Assembly (NCBI RefSeq): GCF_002575655.3
Contig: NC_053040.3
Span: 353,343,267-353,407,266, forward strand
Origin: Aegilops tauschii subsp. strangulata
Taxonomy: Eukaryota > Streptophyta > Magnoliopsida > Poales > Poaceae
Length of the DNA: 64,000 nt
Direction: 5' to 3'
Numbering within the stretch: position 1 is the stretch's first letter; each line of letters opens with the position of its first letter. The notes below the pieces were generated by a model. That model did no database searches. It was not told the DNA's origin and saw only the letters and a program-made list of their open reading frames with translations. Positions 55,422 through 64,000 of this stretch are shown piece by piece. Made by a program: the position numbers and the translations under genes.

Positions 55422-58400
55422 TCAACCATCTGGGTTAAGCAAGATGTCAATAGGCCTTCCTCTATCAACCCTTCTCGTCCTACAAGCACGGCCACCGGTA
55501 CCCGACCGTCCCCCACGCCCTCTAATACTGTCTCCTCGTCCACTACCGCCAAGATTCGTCCGTCCTCCACGCGCACCACTCCTGCCTCCTCGTCCACTAC
55601 CACTCCTACCTCCTCGTGTGCCACTGGTACCTCCTCTTCGGGCACCACTTTGACTAGGATCCGGAGTGTTGGCATCGGTTCGTGGCTTTTTGGTGCATTT
55701 CCTAACATTGTGTCCCGGCTCGTCACATTTACCACAACTGTTGATGTCCGGTGCCTCCATGAAATGGCCGCTACCAAATTGTTTGCTTCCGGTGTATCCA
55801 GCTAGGTCATCCATGTCACCCCAAACCTCTTCTTTCTTCTTCTTCCCTTTGCAGGCACCATGAGTTCGGGGTCGGGGACGATGTGTGGCCCATGATACTC
55901 AGGCCACTGTGACTGATCTAGGAAGGGATGAAACCTAGGAGCCCATGTCAACCTCGTTTGTTCCAATGTGAACTCATGCAACCGCAAGGTGGTACCATCG
56001 GATACTTTCAAGTTTCTGAACCTTGCGGCGGTCATCACATGCGAGCAAGGCCAATGATACTTGTGAGGTCTCTCGCACTGACACCATCGGGTCTTGAGGC
56101 GCCCCTCATATGCTACTCCACCGTATGTCATGTCGTCCATTGTTGTGCCACCCGGCTCATCGACTTCGTAGATTTGTTCTTTTTGTTGAAACTAATGATT
56201 TGTTGACGCCAAGACTTGCGCGCTTGATGCTTCAACCAATCCTCAACTTTGAAGGGAAATTCCATTTTCTCACCTATCCATTTGGCCGTCTCTTCGGAAT
56301 GCCTCAGAAAATACTCATTGAGCTTGAAGAAGGTATATTTCACTATTGCAGTGACCGGCAAAGAACGGACACCCTTGAGCACATTGTTGAAGCATTCCAC
56401 CATGTTACTTGTCATGTCTCCGTATCGGAAACCTCCTTCGTCGTAAGCACGTGACCACTTATGTTTCTCCGGAAAATTCCTTTTCAAGAATTCTCTCCCT
56501 CCTTTGTTCTTCACCAACGCCTTGAATAGCTTATCATAGCGGCTTTGGAATGTGTCGGTGTTGAATGCCACACAAACATGGGTAAGATCTTTGCAAAACT
56601 CCTTACTCTTGCATGCACGGTAAAAGTTTGCCACGAAATGCCTCATGCACCAACGGTGTTGGAGCTTTGGATAGCCTGGAATGTCAACTTCTATTGCTTT
56701 GAGAATCCCATGATGGCGATCCGATATGATGCACACCTCTCTTTTGGGGCCAATCACCTTCGTCCTCACATGATCCATGAACCACTGCCAATTATCATCG
56801 TGCTTGGAAGGCACCAACGCAAATGCCACCGGTAACACATTGTCATTGGACGAGTGGGCCATTGCTACCATCAACGTGCCCTTGTACTTTCCGGTCAAGA
56901 ACGTGCCATCAATTGACAACACGGGGCGGCAATGCCTAAATGCATCGATGCATTGCCCAAAGCTCCAAAAAGCTCGATCAAACACACCCTCGATTGACTC
57001 GACCCTATGGCGCATGCCCGGGTTCCGATGAGCAATGGCTCCCAACATTCTCGGAAGAATGTTGTACGCGGCGACATAATCACCATGCAACATCCTTATA
57101 GTGTTTGCCTTCGCCATCCACGCCTTTCCATACTTGACCGGGTACCCGAATCTTTCGAAGACCGAACTCATGAGGAACTTCACCTTCACGGTTGGATCAT
57201 GGGATATCTCATTCAACAATTTATAGCCTAGATACTCGGACGTGAGTTGGCGGTGTCCCTTGCTTTGGTCCGCTTTCTCCGGCGGTATGCACTTGTGGGT
57301 GGCCACACAACTCTTCAACTCCCATTGTCCGGTTTCCTTGATCTTTCTTCCACGGACCTTCCATGGGCAACCTTCTTTGTCACATTTGATTGTGTAGCGC
57401 ATTTTTTTGTTGGAATGACCAACAACGAACGGCCTATGGTTCCGAATGGCATAGTCACTCAACCATATCTTGAACTCTTGCAAACAACCAAACTTGATCC
57501 CTTTCTTCAAATGAGCATTCTCGTCCTCACCCGGTGGCCTTGGATCACCCATCCTCGGGCAAGGCGATGGTTCGATCAAGCCCAACCTCATGCCACCATC
57601 AACAACGGCCTTGTCGGCAAGGCTAAGATCACGAAACAAAGAGGGTCCTCTTTCCTTGACATTGACCTTCTTGTAAATTTGATTTTCTTGCGGCGTGAAT
57701 CCATCCTCATCCAATTCTTCTGGTGGACCCTCATCATCCGACTCATACCTACACATACGGCTATAAAGTAGGTTCCGGTCCATGTCTTGTTGATGCACAA
57801 TGACATCCAAGTCACCAATGGGATTGTAATGAATCTCTTCTTCTTCTTCCGCATACACATCATCTTGAGCAATAGCATCTCCATCAACATGAGCAATGGC
57901 ATCTTCATCAACATGAACATTTGCATGTTCATCAACATGAGCAACAGCCTCATCTTCAACATGATCATCACCTACAAGAACTATTGCTCTAGCATTGATG
58001 TCCTCTTCATTTGGTTGGCTACTTGGTGGTTGGCTAGCCGCATTGTGGTCATACACCACGACAGCATCATGTATTGGGGAGGACACATTCCGGTTCAAGT
58101 CAAGTAGTGGCCGAGGAACTTCAACCTTTACTTGTCTTGTGGCAAATAACTCAAGTGACTTGTCTTGTGATCCCTCAACTTTCTCCTTATAAACATCCCA
58201 ATGCAATTGAGAGGTGATGGGCATACTCTTTAATCGGGATCTTACTCCCACTCCCACATCATACCGTCCAATAAGCTTCACACCATCACTTGGGTTAATC
58301 CAATTGAGGACGTTTCTCACTTTCACGACAATATCATCATAGCTCCGGCTTGTGTCAAAAACCATGCCCTCCTCCCCTTCGTCGGCATTTCCATCCATGA

Positions 58401-58443
58401 AAGCCGCCTTGTCCAAATAATGCACATTCACTAGTTTATCCAT
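55422..58443 (-). pseudogene. MURA-type transposase of the Mutator-like element, two small frameshifts
   Basis: It catalyses excision and insertion of the element. The 771-codon main frame from the ATG at 58443 has an acidic N-terminal third with His/Asp-rich repeats (EHANVHVDEDAIAHVDGD), a Cys/His finger (CDKEGCPW...SCVATHKC, about 354-385), and the MULE catalytic core with D512 (SIDGTF), D575 (ISDRHHG) and E683 (SNMVECFN), plus the CMRH motif between. After a one-base shift near 56180 it continues in another frame with the SWIM finger (CQCERPHKYHWPCSH). After a second shift near 55820 it has a CX2CX4HX4C knuckle (CGKCDEPGHNVRKC) and an Arg/Gly-rich tail to 55422. Both shifts lie beside homopolymer runs. 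Apart from these the protein appears complete. Confidence 0.88.
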
Positions 58444-58704
58444 CTAAAAACAATGGAACAAAATTGAGTCATCCATGGACCGGTCATTTCATATGGATGA
58501 ACTATCTAAAATATAAGATTTTGAATCTAACAACTAGTATACCTTAATCATAGCACTAACCCTAACCCTAACCTAACTAAACCCCTAACCCTAACTCTTA
58601 AGCTAGCTTGCCACAACAAAGAGTGACACATATTACTTAGATCAACCATAAATACACCATAAATGTGCCATAAATGCACAATAAATGCTAAACTAGAGGA
58701 AGAA

Positions 58705-59221
58705 CTAGGGGGGTTGCAAAACTAGTTGATTCCAACAAAACTAGATGATTTGAACCAACCAAATGAAGGGGGAATGGGGGAGGTACCTTGGGTGATGCAA
58801 ATGGCCTCGATCCAGGGGATAAATCTCAAGCAATGGAGGTGGATCTAGTGGGTGCTTGGGTGGGGGAGAAAAGGGGGAGAGAGTGTGAGCTCGGGGAGGA
58901 AGAAGATGAGTGGAGTGGGTGGGTGGTGAGTGGACCCCACCGAACCTTATCTCCGGGACCCTACCGCCAGAGACCTCGGCGGTAGGGTGTTGGAGCCTAC
59001 CGCCGAGGGGTGCGGCGGTAGGTCCCTTTGCCACGTCAGACCCCGTTAATGGCCAGACGGCCGTCAAAGCAACCTACCGCCAGGGTGGACGGCGGTAGCC
59101 TGTACACATCTACCGCCTAGGGTTCCGGCGGTAGCCAAAAGGGTCAAATGTCGAAAAAAAATCAAACCGGGGTCAGATCCTGATTTTAGACGTGAAAAGG
59201 GTCAAAACACGAAATTTTGCC
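58705..59221 (-). repeat. Right terminal inverted repeat of the Mutator-like element
   Basis: Inverted partner of 51766-52280, ending AAACACGAAATTTTGCC at 59221. The transposase start at 58443 lies about 260 bases inside it, so this repeat probably supplies the transposase promoter. A telomere-like CCCTAACCCTAACC stretch lies at about 58556-58597, just inside. Confidence 0.85.
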
Positions 59222-59246
59222 TGGACCAGGTGCAATTAGAGTTAGG

Positions 59247-59276
59247 TATGTACTCCCTCCGTTTCAAATTACTTGT
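59247..59276 (+). mobile_element. Stowaway-type MITE terminus, fragment
   Basis: TACTCCCTCCGTTTCAAATT and the following ACTTGT match the very common TA-CTCCCTCCGT end of grass Stowaway (Tc1/mariner) MITEs. No partner end follows before the LINE tail at 59314, so only one end survives. Confidence 0.6.
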
Positions 59277-59313
59277 ATGTACGTGTTGGTGCTGGAGCAG
59301 TGTTTGGTTTCTG

Positions 59314-62300
59314 CTTTTTTTAGGGATGAAGGACTTTATTCATTCATCGAAATCCACAGTTTGTGGGATACAAAGAGGATTATGGGGGTTAATAAGCCAC
59401 AGGTGGCGCCCTCGAGCTAAGGAAAGCGAAAATTTAGCTAAACTATGAGCATCTTCGTTCGAACGGCGCCCTTCAAAAACTATCTGACAATTAAAACTCA
59501 AAATTTTAGACTTGATTTCTGAGATCACCATGCCATACGGGCCCATGCTGTTGCTAGATATATCTTGCACCACTTGTTTTGCATCAGACGCCACTATCAG
59601 ATTACGAACTGATAAATCCTCAGCAAGTGCAAAAGCTTCTCTGCATACCATACATTCAAGAATCGTCGCATCCTGCATTCCTTCAACCACCAATGCCGAA
59701 CATCCCAAATAGTTTCCCTGGTCATCGCGGCAGACAGCCACTGCCGCCCCTCTCCCATGGCGTTTAGATACCCCCGCATCGACATGGATTTTGACGAATC
59801 CTGCCGGCGGAGCCTTTGGCCTTATATTGCCACTTGCTGCTGTTCTGGGTATCGCGCTTACTGATGTTGCATCCAGATCAACCAGGTAGCGGTTGATGAA
59901 TGCGTGTGTCGCATGAGGGCTCTGGAAGATGCCTTCGTGAATTGACTTTCTCCTTGCTGTCCACGTTGCCCAAAGTGTTACTGCCACTTTCACAAATACT
60001 TCATGCGATAAAGATCGTATTAAAGAAAACAGCCACTGTTTGGCGCTCAGCTCGCCTGACTCCCTCAAATGATCCGCTAGTTCCGCATCCGCCAGTGCCC
60101 AGATGCACCTGGACATAGAGCAATCAAGAAGAGAGTGCCTCCAAGAATCTTGTGCACCGCACGAACCACATGAACTTGATGTTGCCGTGTTTCTGTGTTC
60201 TCTGACATCCTCCGTGGGTAACGAGTGCCTCGCAAGTCTCCAGAGGAACATCCTTATTTTTCCAGGAACGCTAACATGCCATATTGATTTCCATGAACTC
60301 TTTTCTTGTTGTATATTCGAAGTCCCTGCTGTCCCTTCTAGCCAAGCTTCTCTTGTTTGCTTTGTTGCTACAAGCATCTTATACGCGGAGCGTACAGAGA
60401 AGACGCCATTCTTCTCAAAGTTCGAGCACCAGCAATCTGGGAGATTCATAGTGCATAATGGGATGCTAAGAACATGAGGAATATCTATAGGCAGAAGGAC
60501 TTCTCTGATCCGTTGGATGTTCCAGCAAGCCGCCGTGGCATCAATTAGTTCAGAGACATTTTCCGGGGGGTTGCCAATCTACTCCCATAAGGTCTCATGA
60601 ATTCCTCTCTTGGGATCCAATTATCATTCCACATGTTGGTGCTTGCACCATTGCCTATCCTTCTAATCAGGCCTTGTTTCAATATATCTCCCCCTTCAAC
60701 TATTGCCCTCCAGATTTGGCTCGGGTGGCTACCGATGTTGGCTTCAAGTATTGTTGTATTTGGGAAGTAAATTCCTTTCAGAATTCGTGAGCTCAAAGAG
60801 TCTGGATTTTGCAAAATTCTCCATGCCTGTGTAGCGAGCAAGGCTAGGTTAAACAACTCAAAATCCTTAAATCCTAATCCTCCCATGTCCTTGGGTTGCG
60901 TCATATCCTTCCAGGATACCCAATTTGGCTTACGTTTGCCGTCTCTACTCCCCCACCAAAACTTGCGGACTAGCATGTTCAAGTGTTCACATAGCCCCCT
61001 CGGTAGCTTGAAACACAACATTGAAAAAACTAGGACGGCCTGCGCAACAGACTTGACCAGAACTTCTTTCCCTGCTGTGGACATTGTTTTCTCTATCCAC
61101 CCTTGGATCTTGTTCCACAGACGGTCCTTGAGATATTTAAAAGCCCCATTCCGAGACGAGCCCACATCCGATGGCATTCCAAGGTATTTCTCATTAAGTG
61201 TCTCATTGGGTACATGCAGTAACCCTTTTATTTCTGCTCGAACACTTTCCGGAACACCTCTGCTAAAGAATATTGACGATTTCTCAAAATTAATTCTTTG
61301 CCCCGTTGCTTGACAGTAAGTATCCAACAGTTGGTGCACCTCCGAAGCTCCCACTCCATTTGCTCTGAAGAATAGCAGGCTGTCATCTGCGAAGAGTAAG
61401 TGGTTAACAGGTGGCGCCGAAGAAGCCACTTCTATCCCACCAAGATTTGATGACTGGTGTCTTGATTTAATCAGGCACGAAAGGCCCTCTGCTGCTAACA
61501 AAAACAAATAAGGAGAGATTGGGTCCCCTTGTCGGATACCACGGGTGGGTTTGAATTGTTGAAGCCTCTTCCCATTGAACATCACAGAAAAACTGACAGA
61601 TGTGACCATCCCCATTACAATATCTACCCACCTTGCCGAGAAGCCCAGCTTCGACATGATGGATTGCAGATAAGACCACTCTACTCGGTCATAAGCCTTA
61701 GTCATGTCCAGCTTCAAGGCACAATGTTGATTTTTCTTAGCTTTATTCCTCTTCATAAAATGCAGACATTCATATGTTGTCATAATGTTGTCAGTAATCA
61801 ACCTTCCAGGGACAAAGGCAGACTGTTCCTCTGAAATGATATCTGGTAAAATTACCTTGAGATGGTTGGAGATGACCTTGGATGCAATTTTGTAAAGAAC
61901 ATTACACAGACATATTGGCCGAAACTGTGACAGAAGTGTCGGGTTCTTTACCTTTGGGATTAGGACCAAAAGGGTGTCATTAATGCACTCTGCTGATTCT
62001 TTTCCTTCCACTATTAATATCACTGCCTTCGTTACTTCTTCTCCACAGATTTCCCATTGGCGCTGAAAGAAATGTGCCGGCAAACCGTCCTGGCCCGGTG
62101 CCTTTAAAGGAAACATCTGGAAAAGGGCCTTCTTCACTTCCTCCTGGCTGTACGTAGCATTTAGGGTTTCGTTCATCTCATCAGTTACCTTGCGCGGGAC
62201 CATATCCAAGACATGGTCCATATTCTGCACCCCCTCCGAGCTGTACAGGTTGTCATAGAAGGCAGTAGCGACATCTTCCAACTCCTGCTTGTCATGCGTT

Positions 62301-63498
62301 ATTCTGCAATCTGGAAGTTGGAGGGATTTTATCTGGTTTTTCCTGCGCCTCCTGCTCGCTCGGAGATGAAAGAAATATGTATTTTTATCACCATGAAGCA
62401 GCCAGTCTAACCTTGCTCTTTGACGCCATAAAATTTCCTCTCGGTGATATAATTCAACCAGCCTGTCAGATCTTTGTTTCCACATGCGTTAGGGCATATC
62501 TGCTCGGATCTGATCGCATAATATCAAGCTGCTTTTTCTGTTCACTGATCTCCCGCCTGACACTGCCGAAATGATTGCGTTCCCACATAGACAAATCATC
62601 TGACAGCAGCGACAACTTGCTTTGGATTCCCGCCACACTCTCGATTGGTTTATCTTTCCAGCCTGTCTCCACTACCCCGACCAGGTCCGGGTGGCGCTCC
62701 AATGCGAGTTCGTATTTAAAAGGCTTGGGCCCCTTTCTGCATGCATGCACGTGGTCAAGTCGCAAGAGCAAGGGTGCATGATCCGATGAAGCTGCTACCT
62801 TGTGTTCCAACTCTGCCTGAGGGAATGCCAACATCCACTCCAGAGTTGCGATGCACTTGTCCAAACGGACTCTCGTAAAAGTGCCACCGGTTACCTTTTT
62901 TCAAAAGTCCAGCTATTTCCAGTGTACCCAATGTCCACAAGGCCACATGTATGAACCGCATCTCTGAAAGCACCCGTCTGGGCCTGGCTGCGCTGCCCAA
63001 CCCCGTCGTGTTCATGTGCATGCAAGACTTCGTTGAAGTCACCAATCACTGCCCATGGAAGACTGCTCAGCGCTGTGATTCCCGTGAGCATATTCCATGT
63101 CTTATATCTTTCTGGCACCTGCGCTTCACCATACACAAATGTCACTCTGCTCTTTGTGTCACCAAAATCATCTACTATCACATCAATATGATACTCAGAA
63201 TAGCCAATAACTTCAACTTTTATTATATCATTCCAAAATATTCCAAGACCTCCACTCCTACCAAAACTGCTTACAGCATAGCTTTTATTGAAACCTAGCG
63301 TATCAGCTAAACTCTCCACTCGATATTCCTCTATTTGAGTCTCTAGAATACATACTATAGAGGGGGCAAATTGCTTCATCATGTCGCGAAGCTCTCGAAC
63401 TGTCGTGGGTTTGCCAGCCCCACGACAGTTCCACACCAGGAGACTCATTGCGCGTGGCGCGACCCCCCGGGGAGGCCCGCCAATCGCGCATCATTGTT
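59314..63498 (-). mobile_element. L1-type LINE, 5' side cut by a copia LTR
   Basis: The minus-strand retroposon has a short poly(A) tail (T run at 59314-59321) preceded by an AATAAA signal near 59335. ORF2 encodes endonuclease, RT, a Cys-His knuckle and RNase H. The start of ORF2 is present at 63448, but the region for ORF1 and the 5' untranslated region lie beyond the copia LTR at 63499 and are not in the window. Confidence 0.9.
59340..63448 (-). pseudogene. LINE ORF2 (endonuclease, RT, RNase H), three frameshifts
   Basis: ORF2 nicks target DNA and copies the LINE RNA into it. The ATG at 63448 begins MSLLVWNCRGAGKPTTVREL, the usual start of plant L1 endonuclease, with ETQ, IGDFNE and (after a shift near 62885) SDHAPLLL motifs. 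RT at 62485-60545 has LKLDMTKAYDRVEW, GIRQGDPISPYLF and FADDSLLF. The C-terminal part at 60485-59340 has the zf-RVT Cys-rich knuckle and an RNase H with HVDAGVSK, ECMVCREAFAL, ASDAKQ and NEDAHSLAKF. Frameshifts lie near 62885 (an A run), 62475 and 60560. The domains themselves look well kept. Confidence 0.9.
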
Positions 63499-64000
63499 TG
63501 AAGGAAATATGCCCTAGAGGCAATAATAAAGTTATTATTTATTTCCTTATTTGATGATAAATGTTTATTATTCATGCTAGAATTGTATTAACCGGAAACA
63601 TAATACTTGTGTGAATACATAGACAAACAGAGTGTCACTAGTATGCCTCTACTTGACTAGCTCGTTGATCAAAGATGGTTATGTTTCCTAGCCATAGACA
63701 TGAGTTGTCATTTGATTAACGGGATCACATCATTAGGAGAATGATGTGATTGACTTGACCCATTCCGTTAGCTTAGCACACGATCGTTTAGTATTCTGCT
63801 ATTGCTTTCTTCATGACTTATACATGTTCCTATGACTATGAGATTATGCAACTCCCGTTTACCGGAGGAACACTTTGTGTGCTATCAAACATCACAATGT
63901 AACCGGGTGATTATAAAGGTGCTCTACAGGTGTCTCCGAAGGTACCTGTTGGGTTGGCGTATTTCGAGATTAGGATTTGTCACTCCGATTGTCGGAGAGG
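63499..64000 (+). repeat. Copia LTR of the BARE/Angela superfamily, 5' part
   Basis: It begins TGAAGGAAATATGCCCTAGAG and continues as a plus-strand LTR to the window end. It is related to the LTRs of Copia 1 and Copia 3 but distinct at its terminus (TGAAGG rather than TGTTGG). It interrupts the LINE upstream of ORF2. Whether it belongs to a whole element or is solo cannot be seen. Confidence 0.85.

Larger units (their letters stand above)
51757..59230 (-). mobile_element. Mutator-like transposon with transposase and accessory genes (51766-59221)
   Basis: The 7456-bp element begins GGCAAAATTTCGTGTGTTTTG and ends with the complementary sequence. Inverted-repeat similarity extends about 0.5 kb inward from each end. 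The flanks are GTGGACAGG (51757-51765) and TGGACCAGG (59222-59230), which agree as a 9-bp duplication if one C was lost on the left. Inside are two related plus-strand genes (52594-53039 and 53215-53784), repeat blocks, a minus-strand GRF-finger gene (54685-55320) and a minus-strand MURA-type transposase (55422-58443). It looks like a nearly autonomous element. Confidence 0.9.

Noticed and set aside
58556..58597. Telomere-like CCCTAACCCTAACC repeat
   Set aside because: Only a few imperfect copies, just inside a Mutator-like TIR; loosely similar TTAGGG-rich sequence lies at the other end (52370-52430). It looks like part of the element, not an interstitial telomere.

Overview
The window is a block of nested transposable elements from a large grass genome, almost certainly a Triticeae species (wheat, Aegilops or barley type). 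The evidence is the LTR sequences themselves: BARE-1/Angela/WIS-type copia LTRs that begin TGTTGGAAATATGCCC, gypsy LTRs that begin TGATACGTCTCC, and a Tat-lineage gypsy whose LTR begins TGAGGGAGTCC. No prokaryotic features, tRNA, rRNA or CRISPR were seen. Only one short ORF (50477-50863, minus) looks like an ordinary low-copy plant gene. Family names come from memory of these repeats and should be checked against a Triticeae repeat library.

Layout. 1-7839: a young copia element (Copia 1, minus strand) with its 3' LTR cut by the window start, sitting inside the 5' end of a gypsy element (7840-9594). That gypsy sits in an older, decayed copia (Copia 2, pieces at 9595-10991, 12581-14213 and 15622 to about 16317), which also carries two gypsy solo LTRs (10992-12575 with TSD ACTTC; 14214-15616 with TSD GCACT). 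16318-32196: another gypsy (minus), whose LTR is split by a complete 12.2-kb Tat-type element (Element B, 16617-28811, TSD ATGTC). Element B has a gag remnant and a long antisense ORF but no recognisable pol, and a hAT transposon (22140-25891) sits inside it. 32197-37276: a 5'-truncated Tat gypsy (Element C) with RNase H and integrase remnants and an antisense ORF bearing a B3-like DNA-binding fold. 37491-39076: a solo LTR (TSD GTGGA). 40183-48800: a complete copia (Copia 3, TSD CATCA) with nearly identical LTRs but a ruined gag-pol, inserted in an older coiled-coil ORF remnant.

48977-51765 is the least repetitive stretch. It holds a Mutator-type MITE, a Tourist-like MITE, the low-copy gene with a TATA box, and otherwise unrecognised DNA. 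51766-59221 is a Mutator-like transposon with TIRs of about 0.5 kb, a 9-bp TSD, a near-complete MURA-type transposase, a GRF-zinc-finger ORF and two related accessory genes that I do not recognise. 59314-63498 is an L1-type LINE (minus) with three frameshifts, cut at its 5' side by a further copia LTR (63499 to the window end, plus).

The genes here do not form a host pathway; they are the replication and transposition machinery of the elements. By hand-counted LTR differences and a grass rate of 1.3e-8 substitutions per site per year, Copia 1 (7/795) and Copia 3 (about 20/1783) inserted roughly 0.3-0.45 million years ago and Element B (12/480) about 1 million years ago. The host elements are older. 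The observations most worth following are the accessory gene pair and GRF ORF of the Mutator-like element, the contrast in Copia 3 between clean LTR/leader and decayed coding region, and the antisense B3-like ORF in Element C.
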